Assembly: GCF_964199755.1 (NCBI RefSeq)
Contig: NC_133896.1
Location: 94,612,200-94,676,199, forward strand
From: Larus michahellis
Taxonomy: Eukaryota > Chordata > Aves > Charadriiformes > Laridae
DNA length: 64,000 bases
Direction: 5' to 3'
Shown: positions 48,248 through 60,999 of the stretch, piece by piece
Layout of the letters: each line of letters begins with the position of its first letter
Numbering within the stretch: the stretch's first letter is position 1
Notes under the pieces: generated by a model
What the model was told of the DNA's origin: nothing
The model's input: the letters and a program-made list of their open reading frames with translations, nothing else
Database searches by the model: none
Translations under genes and position numbers: made by a program

Positions 48248-51200
48248 TCTTACCCACAGCCACCTCTTGTCCCTCCTGAAGCACCTGTCCCCACCTTTCC
48301 CCCTCTGGGGAGATTATGCCCCTGTCTCAGGGGCAACTGCTTTAGCTCATCAGTTGTGATGTCACAGCACAGGAGGGTGACATAGAACGAGGCGGGGGGT
48401 GGTGGTGGTGGCAGTGACATGCCATGGGATTTGTCCTCGGGGAGAGTTTTTCAGCATGCGGCACTGGAGTTGTTCTGAAGAAGGGTGACTTAGAGGTATC
48501 TGGGAACAAAAGGCCCTCCCATCAGTCAGCTTGAAGATGTTACGCAGGGATCTGCACTGACACTAGAATGATTTTAGGAGTTTGTACATCAAAAGAAAAG
48601 GTTGAAAGCTCCAGCACCAAATTGCACGTCAGACCCCTCCTTGCTCCCAGGTCCTGCAGACGAGAAGGTGGGCAGGAGGCCACTGCAGGCAACAGCATGG
48701 CCAGGTCTCTGCTCAGGCTGCTTTGAGTGTGTGATCGGCAGAGCTCTGGCACACATCTGTAGGACCTTGCGATTACTGGAAAGGCGAAGATTTTACTAAC
48801 CAGGCTATGGCTAAGTCACATCTCCCCGTTCTCAGGTAAGATAGAGCCAGAAAGCCAAATAATTGCTCCAAAGTCTCTTCCAAATGCTAATTATTTGCCC
48901 AAACAAGGCTGCCTTCCAGTGGCTCTGAAAAGGCATTGCCTGTCAGACCCAAACAGCCACAAACAGCTCCCCTGTGCCCGGCCCCGTGGAGGCAACCTCC
49001 TGCAAACTGCGGGCATGGGCTCCTGTCAGAGGCCCAGTGAATAAATCTGGGTCTGGCTTCTTTAGGCAGGGACCCAGTTACTCAATCCTCAGAGAGAGGA
49101 GTTTTTCCAGATGAAAGCACAGGGAGTGATGGGACACCTGAGTGTAGCCCTGCATGCTTACCAAATATGATTGGGACCTGCAGCTTATGAAATGGCCTTT
49201 CTTGGAATATTTTTAGATCAGGGTGTTGGTTTTTTTACCACCTCTCTGCCCACTCCTTAGTAGGATCCAGGCTTCTTCTAATATGCCTAACGCAATGCAG
49301 GTACAGCCAGGTGCAAAGCTGTCACCCCGATTAGGATTCATAAAATGCCAATTTTAAGCTCTTATTTCTTTGAAACTGTCTGGGTGTATTAGAGGTAGCA
49401 TCTGTTTGCTGTCTCCTGTATAAGCAATAGGAACAATGGAGAAAATCCTGCCATCCCAGTGCTGCCTGCAGGAAGCCCCCTTGGGGATCCCCTCCACCCT
49501 TTCCAGGGTGGGTTGCGTGTGGATAAGTCGTACGCTGCTCCCACAGGCTGGCGGAGCTCCCAGCCCACCAGGAGGGATAGGCAGGTCGCTGCCTCTCTGT
49601 CCTGCTGCAGGCTACCTGCAGCCTTTTCCAGTCCACCTGATGGGTCCCCCCAGCCACCGGCAGCAGGTTGCCTTCAGGTGTCCCTTGTCAGCCCTCTGCG
49701 TGAAGAAGTGGTCTTCCCTGCTTCCAGCATTTCTTGTGCTTTTCGTTTTCATTTTATTACTCTCCTTCCCAGCCATTTCCATCCCTGCCAATGGGCCCAT
49801 TTCCATTTGGCCCTGAGTGAAATCTGAGTTAAACCCCTTCTTGCTGTGTAGGGATTATAAACTCATTAGGAGGAACTCTGGGACAGTCCTGATTATGACC
49901 TTCTAAACTACTTTCTGACCTGTATAAGACACAGATGCCAACTCTCAAAGACAGAGAGGTGCAATGATCCCCATAAGTAGGCACAGGGCAACTTTACTCT
50001 GGGGGACATGATGTCTAAAAAATACAAGACTTTTTTGAAATGTCAGTGAGCAGAGACCCTCATGGCTCCAAGTGAGTCAGGACTTCTGAGTTGTCTCGTT
50101 GACCTTCCCTTTACAATTTCTATATAATTTTGTATAAGTGCTTTTGTCTGTGCTGTGTTTTATTTTCCTCATCAAAAGCAGTGCCCGTGTGTCAGAAAAC
50201 AGGAGGGTTTACAGCATCTTCTTATCACACGGCAGGTCTTGGGACACCTCAGTCGAAATATACAGAGATCTCTGGAAGTTTAAAACAGGAAAAAAAGGGA
50301 GGGAGGGCAAATGATACAGCTTCTGTGCCTTGTACTTGCCATCACTGACATGATTATGTTAGAGTACAGGCAATGTAAAGCACCATGAAAGACTTGTCAC
50401 CTTTCAGGGCTGAAGGGAAGGGAGAGAGAACTACGTTGTTTTTTTTTGCACTGCAGTGCTTTCCTCGAGGTGATAGCGATCCCCTTAGTCTCCTTAGAAA
50501 GGTTCAGTGCATTTCTGAGGCTTTCACCTTAATGACAGCATTACACTCAAAGTTATTACGTGCTGTGACCTTGCTTGGCTAGCTGGAGGCAAAAGGCATA
50601 TTTTCTGAATACTCCCTATCTTGCAAAACATACAAGGTCTTAGAAGCTTGAAAAGAGATTAGCTAAAGCAGAACCTTAAATCCTGAAGCCCTGGAAAAAA
50701 GGCTCACCGAAGCATTTGGATCAGCAGTGGCTGGGGACCTCCTTTACTGCGTGAGCTAGAAAGGACAATGAAGGTGAGAATGGCAGCGTGGAGTGCGGCT
50801 GCAGCAGCCAGGAGGGAGGAGCAGCAAGTGGATATCCCTAATTTCTAATACAAGTAGAACAAAAAAATCAACAAGAAGGAGATATTTATTTATCCTACAT
50901 CCCCACCCTGCTTTTCTACAGGCCTGAAATGAAGGGCTGAGATTGTACTGTTTTGAGCACTTCCGTTGTATTTCTGTCGCTACCTGTCCTCACAAAATTT
51001 AAAGAAACAAGGTAAAATCCTACTTCAACACATGTCAGGGGTGGTTTCACAACCTATTTCCCTGGAGCCAGGATTTTGCTTAATGCATATACCCCAAAGA
51101 GCCTAGAATAGTGGATAAATCAACAGCAAGCTTTTCCTTTAATTCTCTCTTTCTTTGCCTGAAATTTTGGGGTCAGTTCCGAAGGTTGTTTGAGTGATGT

Positions 51201-52764
51201 GGGCACCTGCCCAGGTGAATGGGCATTAAGCCCTATCAGCTCATCATTCAGAGAGCTTTCAGGTGGATGGTGGGATGGTTTGCCAGGGAAGTGCATCATA
51301 CTGATTTCTAGAAGCAGGTCTAAAAGATGGTTAAGGAGTCAAAGTCGGGAGGTTGAGCCTTATATCAGAGACTAATAGATGTCAGCTTTGCCAGGGAATG
51401 AGCTGAAGGGCAAATGTCGCAGGACACAGCGCTGACCATATCATTCCCTCTCATGGCACTGCTCACAGAAACAGATGTATTGCAATCACGGGCAGCTAAA
51501 TGCGATCAGGAAGACCTTGGACTGTGCAGAAAGATAGCACAAAGTACTTGTGATGAACCTGTGAATGCAAAATCCAAGATTCCACAGAAAAGTTCTTTGT
51601 CCTCCTCTTTCTCCCATCCTATGGGGAACTGCTATTTCTCCTACCCTACGGGGAAGGATCTGTCACACAGAGAAAGCTTTTATCAGTATCCTATAGAAAT
51701 GGGCCTTCAACAAAGCTCGGGTTCCACAAATCCACGAGGTCTACACAGTGTCCATTTCTTGACAGTGAGCCTGCCCCAAAATGTCCACTGGATTTTGCAC
51801 TAACAGTCCTACTGAAGTTTTGAGTGATGAGACAAAGAGATGGACTTTCCAGTGACCACGACACGCAGTGTGGGTCTGCTGGAGGAATTCCCTTTGCAGC
51901 AGAGGTGAAGCCTAACAGTCACAAATCTTTGCTACTCATGCCACAGGCAGATAAAATAGATGTGTCTGAGGCTAACGAGGTAACACTTTTTGTGAATAAA
52001 AAGCTTTTTTGTTCCTTTTTTTTTTGATAGCAAAAAGAGGAGAAAATGAAAATTGGATTGCGTCTATTTTTAGGCAGATTGAAAAGTTATTCAGACTAGA
52101 GAGAAAAATGCCTCAAAAATAGCTTGAGTGATACAAAAGTGGGGCAATTGCTGAAGATCTGCAAGAATAAAAGGAGGGCAGGAGTCTGGGAAACCAATTT
52201 GGAAGTAGCTGTGAACATTTCATTTTTACAGCCCTGTCTGTTGTGTGCCTGCTTTAAGACACACTCTGATGCCAGCAGAAGTCTACTCCTGCACCCCAAA
52301 TCCATGGGGTTCCTTCAAAGGCAACCAGCCAGCCTGGTGTATGTCTGGTCATCCCACAAGCTCAGTTGTGCATTTTATAGCCTAAACATTCAGCAAAAGC
52401 CTAGCCAGCCATTGCCACCCACTGTGACACAAGGCTTGCGTCTCTCACTAAAAGCAATGGGACGCATCCAGGTTTGTCACATCTCCCTCTAGAAATGACC
52501 GCCCCTGAAGGGTGCCTCTGTAGGGAGTGTATTCCTGAGGCTCTGGCTTCTACCCACATTCCTCAGGCTTCATCATTAGGACTTCAAGTTGCAGGCAAAC
52601 GTTGAACTTCTGAAAAGGCAAGAGCAGAAACTGAGAGCAGGCGTTGGAAATAAGACAGACTTGGGAACTGTTGCCCACAGAGTTCCAGTCAGTATGTCGT
52701 GGGCTGTTCAGGTTGGAAGTGAAAGCTGAGGGGATGTGAGTTCCTAGATCACCCAGGAGATGGG
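48248..52764. other. Intergenic DNA upstream of CASQ2
   Basis: No gene was recognised. A perfect MEF2-type word, CTATTTTTAG, lies at 52064-52073, about 2.4 kb before the CASQ2 start. The stretch has a T-run at 52016-52025. Confidence 0.5.
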
Positions 52765-52937
52765 TATAATCTGCCCATGGAAGTGGTTGAGTCACCATCC
52801 CTGGAGGTATTTAAAAGGCCTGTAGGTGTGGTGCTGAGGGACATGGTTTAGAGGTGGACTTGGCACTGTTAGGGTTACAGTTGGATTCGATGATCTTAAA
52901 GGTCTTTTCCAACCTAAATGATTCTATGATTCTGTAA
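52765..52937 (+). mobile_element. CR1 LINE 3' end
   Basis: A short 3' fragment runs from the 'gtggttgagtcaccatccctgg' phrase (about 52783) through GATGATCTTAAAGGTCTTTT to ATTCTATGATTCTGTAA (ending about 52937). This is a typical CR1 terminus with its octamer tail. It lies about 1.6 kb upstream of CASQ2 exon 1. Confidence 0.9.
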
Positions 52938-53949
52938 TTGCTAAGTAATGCTCGCCTTTTGCCCCAAATATTGAAATAATCCCAGCTCTACAGTGAAATG
53001 GGAACAGCTGGTCCGGGTGAGAGTTGCATGCACCAAGAAGGGACATCACCTCCTCCCCGGCATGGATGGAGCAAGGCTGGGATGGAGCAACATGCAAGGA
53101 GGAGGCCTGATAAGGCCACTTCTCTGCACGTCACTTTGGCAGGGGGGAGAGACCCGTGCCCCCTGTCAAGCTCTTCTCTGCCAGCCCCTCAGCGTGCCTT
53201 CTCCAGCGGATCCACGTCAGCCCCGGTGGTGGCATGCGGCCAGCTGGCCTGCCTCCACCTGCCTGTTGCTGCCAGTCATGGGGCAGCAGTGACACCCCGG
53301 TCAGAGGAGGGGAAGAGGTGAAAGACAGTGCCACCAAGCCGTTCCTCCCCCAGCAGTGTGATGTGGGAGGCACAGCAAAGCGGCAGCTCCCGGTCACCAT
53401 TCCTGGGAAATGAAGAGGAAGGAATATGCAGGACAGCTTGCTTTTTTGGGGAAAAAAAACCCCTTCGGGCCAGCAGGCAGGTCCTATCGCCTGGGAGGCC
53501 AGCAGTGATGGTGGCATCTGTCCATCATCTTGAGGAGAACCCTGCCTGCTGCTCCAAGACACCGGCCTGGGCACGTGCCTCCTACCCTTCATCCCCCTTA
53601 ACACGATAAGGTTTTAACCCCTCGCCAGCAATGTGTGGGGCTTGGTGACTGCTGTGGGCCAGGGAGGCTGCAGCGTAAGCTGCCCTCTGCTTTGGGATCA
53701 CAAGTCCAAGGGCCAGCAATTCCCCTGGTATCCTGTAAGCAGAGAAGGTTCTTCAGAAAAGAGTTTGAATGTCAGCCGGCAGCTCCGGCTGGTGCCCGAG
53801 GCAGGAGGAGGAGGAGGGAGTCCCACGAGCGCTCACCTCCTTTGCTGCTGAGGAGACGGGACTTTTCCTCTAGCGGTGCCGATGAGGCTCTGAAACTGTT
53901 TAATCTGATATCTGTTGTCCAAAGCCTAATCACTGTGATGCCCAAGGGG
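52938..53949. other. Intergenic DNA upstream of CASQ2
   Basis: Moderately GC-rich. Several overlapping ORFs on both strands (up to 157-193 codons across 53131-54216) have no recognisable domain and are taken as chance. Confidence 0.5.
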
Positions 53950-54510
53950 TTACAAAGAGAGATACCCTTATTAAAAAATGCAGTAAGTAACCTTCTATTT
54001 TTGTTAAGCCCTAGTAGGGCAGGCTGTGGCTTGGTTCCCTGTGCAAGTGAAGTCTGTCCCTTTGCAAACCCTGCCTGCGTGTTCCCAGCATCGACATCTT
54101 CCACTCCCTCCCTCTTGCTCACTCCCTCTCTCTCAGATGATGCAGAGTGCCAGCAAGGCCCTCAATGGTGTCATATCTGTCCTTTTTATTCATTGCAGGG
54201 TTTATTTTTAGCCTGAAACAACTGCTTCCTAAAAATGGAGTTCCTAATGACACGGGAGCTGGACACAGCTATGTAAGGTATCCAGGGCTTGGCCTGACAG
54301 CTTCTCCTGTCTGTCTCTTTGTTGTGAGCCCAGGACAGCAGAGTTTGCTGCTCCCCACCAGCCTTGCAGGGTTTGGGCTGATCACTAGGAAGGCAGCAGA
54401 AAGAGAAACTCAGGTCAAACTTCACCTGGAGCCTTTGGTCTCCCCCTCTTCCCAAATTAAGAAGGAGGGGGACATTTACCTGTCCTCCGCTGCACTCCAA
54501 GGCCTCCCCT
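53950..54510 (+). promoter_or_regulatory. CASQ2: CASQ2 promoter and 5' UTR region
   Basis: The 560 bp before the CASQ2 start include a perfect MEF2 site, TTATTTTTAG (54202-54211). Only 17 bp later comes a CArG-like word, CCTAAAAATGG (54228-54238), with seven A/T bases between CC and GG instead of six. Mammalian cardiac calsequestrin promoters are known to depend on MEF2 and CArG/SRF elements close to the start, so the arrangement fits. An AT-rich patch lies at 53965-54005. The transcription start and UTR limits cannot be fixed, and no clear TATA box was chosen. Confidence 0.55.
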
Positions 54511-54744
54511 ATGAAGGCGACTTGCTGGATCCTGGCAGGTTTTTACCTGCTTTTCTGCTGCAAGGCAGAAGAGGGACTGAACTTCCCCACTTATGATGGG
54601 AAAGACCGAGTGATCGACTTGAACGAGAAGAACTACAAGCAGGCCCTGAAGAAGTATGACATGCTCTGCCTGCTCTTCCATGAGCCCGTAAGCTCTGACA
54701 AGGTCTCCCAGAAGCAGTTCCAGATGACAGAGATGGTCTTGGAG
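54511..54744 (+). CDS. CASQ2: Calsequestrin-2 (cardiac), exon 1 only
   Basis: Calsequestrin-2 is the high-capacity, low-affinity calcium-binding protein of the cardiac sarcoplasmic reticulum lumen. It polymerises with calcium and regulates the ryanodine receptor with triadin and junctin. Exon 1 encodes residues 1-78. Residues 1-19 are a signal peptide (hydrophobic [10 protein letters not shown] core, likely cleavage after Ala19). The mature start [15 protein letters not shown] is the family hallmark, and residues 40-78 begin the first thioredoxin-like domain. Arg33, the position of the human CPVT mutation R33Q, is conserved. The exon ends at a consensus donor, GAG|GTAAGC, at 54744/54745, in phase 0 as in mammals. 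The start codon context is weak (C at -3). The remaining exons lie beyond the window. Identification is firm. Confidence 0.97.
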
Positions 54745-57700
54745 GTAAGCGCCGCTGCATGTCCCAGCCGGGGTCAATATCACAGCATTGCCTGGAGCCG
54801 TGGAGAGGAGCCACGGGAGAGGACCGTCTAAGGGTCTGGTGCAGGGGGGAGGTTGAGCACCCAAAAGTTTAGGTTTGTTAACTTGGATTTGAGTAAGCCC
54901 CTGAGTTCTGCAAAGCCCAGGAAAAAGCCTCTTTTGTGCTCTTCTGAGTTGTTTTGCTGGGAAATAGTCTTTCTGGATTGCACGTCAGAAACCCAGGCAG
55001 TAGCAAGTAACCTTGCAAACCTCAGCAATGTGAACTCAGTTCAGCTGAGCTTTCCCAAATCTCGGCACAGACCTAAGTCCGTAGCTTGAAATTTTTAGAT
55101 CCTTTCTCATTCTGTGCAAGCCAGTATCCCCCTTGTATTCTGGATTCGGTCCCATTTTCTATCCCACTAGGAGTAATCAACCAAAAAGCCTTACCAAACT
55201 GTGCTGCAAACGGGTGCCCTAGCTCCCCATCTCAAAAGCCTCTCACTGATGCAGCATTAAATCCCTTTTTGTTTTTCTGACACTGGGTTGCCTGCTTGGA
55301 ATCAGTCTGTAGCTGCTTATTAATGCAACCAATCGTTTCTGTGCTGGAAAAAAAAGTGTTGTTAATTCTTTGGTGAAAGAATGATTAAATAATCCTCAGT
55401 AAAATAAATCGTGGTAAAAATTGTGAAGTAGATTCATAGCATTCTTTCCTGTAGTATAGCTGTAATCTAGGGAATCATACAGCTGCACGCCTGGATTGTT
55501 AGATGCCTGTTTCCTACCAGGGGCTTAGAAATATTCCCTCTTAACTAAAAAACACATTTGGAAAGAAAGAGAGAATTGCAGAAGAAACATATAAGCTGTA
55601 TTTATCAGATCCGGAGAGAAAATTCATTGCACCCCTAGGAGTATAGCAAGCGTGAATTAGAAAATACACTTGCTGAGGGCTAGGACCTGAAAAAGTCCAA
55701 TGTCAAGTTCAAAGTCTGCTGACCTCCTCAGCAAGCCTGACAAGAAGGAAGATTCAAAAACTACACCAGATTTTACTCACTTGTCAGGAAACAGTTACTT
55801 GCTCCTCAAACCAGGACAGTGAGCAATAAAATAAAATTTGGCAAAGAAAAGAAAGAATAATGTTGGAACTGCCATTGAAATGTTTATGGTTGGGGGTATA
55901 ATTGCGTTGTTATTTAATAGGATAGCTATTTCATGCTCAATAGATGGCAAGCGGTTGCTAAATACATATTTATAGAAATCTGACAGAAGCAGGTATCTGT
56001 TGTGTACTATCAGTTTTAGTCCCCATGACACCTATACCCGTGTTAAGAATCAGCTCTATCAAGGGTGCAATGGCTGCAATACACTCGGGCTTAAGGCTTT
56101 TATTTTGCAGGGTTGGATTCAGCAGTGAGCACATTAGCTTAGGACTCTGGTGACTTGGTTTCCAGTTGTCTCTCTGCCACGGACTTCTTATGTGACCTTG
56201 GGCGAGAGATTTAGGATTAGATCCTCAGGAGACTTTACATAATTGTAGTGCTCTGGTCCGCTAATGCTCAGCTAGCAGCTAAGCGTGCCCCTCAGCAACC
56301 GGCGCTTGTGGCTTGGACCTCAAAATTTCCCAAGCGCTTACAATGCTGATTCAGTGCATGTCTCAAAGTTTCACAGTCCTCCCTTGGACTGGGAACTGCA
56401 GCAGCAGCAATCTGACAGCCCAAGCACAAGGGCGATTGCAGACTGAGCACTCCTTTGCCTCTGTCACCCGAGAGAATCAGATGGGGACAGGCTCTCAGAA
56501 AGCAACCCAGAAGATAGGATGTGTCTTATCCTGCATGGGTCACAGCCCAGCAAGGTGCTGGGGCTCCCGATTTCTGTACTAAGTCAACCATGGGAGCACT
56601 TGTGAAAGGAGCAGGCGAGCCAGGTTGTGGTCTGCTCCCTCCTGTGACAGCATTCACTTCCGTCACCTCAAACCATAACGTGTTGTGCCATGGGGGTCAC
56701 TCTCAATCTGCCCTGCCAGAGCTCATCCGGCTGTGTGAATTCACCCCATGTTCACCAGGACAGGGAGAGGGAAAGAAATGTCTGCAGTGGCTCCGTGGCT
56801 GAGGTGTGGAGCCATTCATCTGGGAGTTGAACTGCCTGGGATCAGTCTCCCTGGAGGCAGTCAGCAGAAGAACCCAGCTCTCCCGTAATTTGAGTAAGTA
56901 CCCAGAGTAGCGAGCTGCTGGGTAGGCACAGGAGCAGTGACAGGGCCTCCCGTTCCAGCCAAACCTGGGAAAAGTTCACTCAGGAAGGCTTTATGTATCT
57001 AATTTCCGTAGAGGACTCAGGGCTCGGAGTGCAGAAAGTCCTTTATGCCTGAAATAAGGTATCTAAGAGGCAAACACTCCAGCCCTTGGTGTTCCCTGAC
57101 AGCCAGCCTGGGGGGTTCCCAGCATAGGGCGAAGCCTGTGGTAAGATGTCTTTCTGGAGCACCTCATGTTTTTCCATCTTACTCTACTGAGAACTTACCT
57201 ACTGACTTACAACAAGAAGTGTTGCTTCCACAGCCTGGGAAACATCACGTCCTTAGCCTCTCATCAATAAAATGGCATTGGTCTCCATCACTAGGAATAC
57301 TAGGGAGCCTTCAACCAAAACACAGGCAGGTGTGGAGCTAAGCAGAGATCTGAGCTGGGTGGTTAAGCATTGTTATGTCCTATTGTCTGATGAACATGAG
57401 TGTGTGTGCACATGGGAGGGAAGGGGCTTAATGGATGTTAAGTCCAGAAAAAACCCAAAGAGTCTACTCTTTCTGTTCCTCTCACATGCTTTTTATAAGA
57501 AATTTATAATTCCGAAGACCAAAGACCTGAAGAAATATCTTAGACACCAAGAAAAGAATAAGAGATCCAATGCCCAGGTTCCTGCAAATTTGCTAGGAGA
57601 AACTCCAAGATGTGTCCAGATAGTAGATGACATGGCATGTTGCTGAAGCCAACAAAAGTCCCACCAGTGACGACCAGTTCCTTCTTGACTCCAGATCCAG

Positions 57701-60253
57701 CCACCAGTTTAGGCTTCAGCAAGTCAAAAAAACCCACAGCTACAAAGCTGGGGGTTGCCGAAGAAGGGCAAGATGGGTGTAGACAAACACTCCTCCAACC
57801 TAGAAAAAGGTCCCTTGACCATGAGCATGGTTTCCTTGAAATATGAACCTTGTGGACAGTAACAAGCTCTGACTTGGGCTTCTCCCATGAGTGAGGAGCC
57901 TGTGAGGTTCTCTTACCAGGTCCTCTGGTGTCTAAGAGGGGTTGAGCTCATGTGGTGACATTTCCTTCCTTCAGAGCACTTCAGTCTCTTCCCTTCCAAG
58001 TCTTGCTCTTCACGAAACTTGCAATAACTTTATTATGCTGATATCCCAGCCTCTGGAAAATTTGGCTGAAAAGGGCCAATAGCTAGAAAAATTATTAGGG
58101 GAGGCAGCTGACAGATGGACCTGGGGGGAGAGAGAAGAGAATCACACAGGTCTCGTATCCTTAGGAGATCAAGCTGAAAACCTGACAGCACATGAGTAAA
58201 GTTAAGCACATATTTAAGGACTTTACCAAACCATAACTACAAACTGACTGAGGGGGAAGTGATATGATAGGAAAAATTGCCTTCCCAGGACAAAAGCCCA
58301 GCATGCAGGACTGATGGGCGCTGTCAAAGCACACCAGCTATCACCAGAAAAGGGATGCCATCATTAAGCTGATATTACAGTGGGACAGCACACGGGGTCT
58401 TCAGCTCCCCGTACCCAGGTGTACTGGGAGCTGTCACCAGATTGCCACAGAGCCCAGGGTCCATTTCCAGTTTAGAAAGAGAATGAAAGTGAAGACCATC
58501 ATGAAGCAGTCCTGACAGCTCCTGCCTCTTACACTGCTGGGTGCTACCTGGCAAGGACAGGGTCTGGAGATAACCAAGCCCCTCTGGGAGAAACAGCAGC
58601 TTTGGACCATCCTTTGTGCATGACAACAGCTCCAAGGGTGGCAGTGCCAGGACCCCAGGTCAGGGTGGGAAAGCTGGGAGCTGTTGGGTTAGTCTGTCAG
58701 GAAAACAATCAAAGCAATGATTGGAGATACAGCTGCCTACTGCTTTCCGGCTAGGGTGGAAAAGGTTTGGGGAAAGACTGTTATAAGACAACCCAGAGCA
58801 AAACCAGCATGAGCACAGACTGTTTCACAGCCCAGGTTAAAGGACTCTTCTCCTTTGCTTGCCCTTCTGCTATGACCTCACTCTGCACCTCTGACTACCA
58901 AAAAGCACCTGCAGCTTGAGTGGGGAAAAGCCATTGTATGGGCCAACGCAGAGGTAGAACCAGGCAGTCCCAGGGCTAACGGTGGCTATTCTTATTCTGC
59001 GGAGATGTTTACAAGAGCCCTGCACGCCCCATGAGGTGAGCACAGTGAAGAAGCAGATGGAACAGCCAGGCACAAGGCTTCCCAACAATTATTTAACAGA
59101 CAAGTAAGAAAAAAAGCTACTTGTCCTAAAAGGTCTCAGCTTTCATGAAGAAGGGACAAAAGAGGAAAAGACCAAAGCAGTGAAGCTGAGAAATATCTGT
59201 TCTGCTTTTCTTCTCCTCTGTAGCTCCCCTACCATATTTCATCCTGTCTCATACCACCGCTTCTCAGACCTTCTCCCCTCTCCCTCTCATCTCTGAATCT
59301 CCTAGGGATATTTCCACTTTCCCAGTGGGCCAGCCCCCCTCTCTAGGAGTCATGTAGAAAAATAATGAGCGGTGGGGTTAGGGGCTTTCCTTTTGCACCT
59401 GAGAAGCTCTTTCCAGCAACTGAGGCTGTCTCACTACCATAGCAGGCTGCCTGCGATGCGCTCCGTTACCACCTCCTCTGCTGAAACTCGCTCAGTCCTG
59501 GCTCCCCAGTCATTCTTTCCTTGTCATCTGTGTGCGTGTGTAATATCCTTTACAAAAAGTGGTTTGTCAAGCCCAGGTACTTTAGGTCCTTCAGTGCAAC
59601 AGTGTCCCTGGTCCAAAAATTCATGGAGAACTGTCCTAGCACAAACCATTCTGATTAGAGATAAGAGAAGAGGGACGTGGTACTCCACTTTCCAGATAAG
59701 GTCTAGGATCAGCCCAGTCTCTAGCAATAAATGGCCGGAAAAAGTGAAACTGCTTAACGTATTTGTCCAATTCTGTAACACAAGGGAAAATTTCTCCTAT
59801 GAACCTGGGAATATAAATCCATGAGACTACATTGCATGAGATCCTCCTCGTGCCCAACCACAGCCAGTAGCTACCTGTGGTGTGAGAGGGAAAGACAAAT
59901 TTTGAATCCAGCAAAAGGCAAGGGCTAAACTGGGTGTAAAGCTTACCTCCCAGTTCACTCAAGAGCAAGGATTTATTTTCAAGTGTTGAAACTACTGCAG
60001 CTTCCAGCTCAGGATGGAAAAACTGGTGCAAGATCAGCTGGTTTGGGGATAGTTCAATCCACATGGTCTTGAAATCCCTGGAGAGCAGATGTTCCCATGA
60101 GAGTTCAGAGCCATGTAATATATAGCAAAAAGTCTTTCTCTGCTTCTGATGCAACAAAGAAAAAAGGTTTACAAGTTTAGGTGTGTAGTTTATCCCAGAA
60201 ATTTATAGGAACCAGGACACAAGATTCTAGTTTATCCCCATCTCTAGATAGAG

Positions 60254-60282
60254 TATAAATATAAATATAAATATAAATATAA
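60254..60282 (+). repeat. (TATAAA)n short tandem repeat
   Basis: Nearly five perfect TATAAA units in CASQ2 intron 1. Confidence 0.95.
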
Positions 60283-60962
60283 GCTTTCTTTTTTAGCAGC
60301 CTTCTCTGTTTGTTTCACAGACCCAGATTTCAGTCTTTTTCTTTGAAAATGGGCATGTTCATGAGACAGTGCCTCAACACAATTTCCTGGGCTGGGTTGA
60401 CACGTTATACGAGACTTTCACTGAGTGTCACAGAAACTGCCAGGTCCCTGGGTCTCTACAGAACAAGTCCTCAGGGTGAGAGACAAGGCACACCTGGCTG
60501 GATAGGTATGTGTAGAAGCCTACAGCGCAAGTGCCTTTTACTTGCCTGTAATAAAAGAGGTGTTTTGGTTTCCATGGCTACTAAAGCAGTGGCTTCCAGT
60601 ACAGATAAGTTAATGCAAAAATAAGGAAGGAAGGGAAAGAAAAGGAAAAAGCGTGCACTGATTACTTTGCCCTTTGAGACCATGTAAGTAGGTCTCAATT
60701 CATCAACAGCCAGCAGAGCACTGATTTTTAGCAGTAGCACCTAGGAGGACTTCACTTACTGACGTGCCAGTCACAAAAGCAAGTTGCAGAGAGCTCCTCA
60801 TTTCACATATGGGCACACTGACATCCAGGGACAAGTATGTGATTTGGTCTTTCTGTATAACAGTGGCAGAAACAATTTCCAAGGCTGCTTTACCTGTTAT
60901 TGCCCAGTCTCTTTCTTTGAAGTTCCTCTGTCAGTTGCCAGCAGTAAGTTTGGACTTGCTGC

Positions 60963-60999
60963 ATGAGAAGCATCTAGCATAAGGGCAGCATCTAGCATA
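60963..60999 (+). repeat. Short direct duplication
   Basis: The 15-bp word AGCATCTAGCATAAG occurs twice within 37 bp, separated by 4 bases. It probably arose by local slippage. Confidence 0.8.

Noticed and set aside
53131-54216. Overlapping ORFs of 116-193 codons just upstream of CASQ2
   Set aside because: No domains, several frames on both strands; taken as chance in moderately GC-rich promoter DNA.
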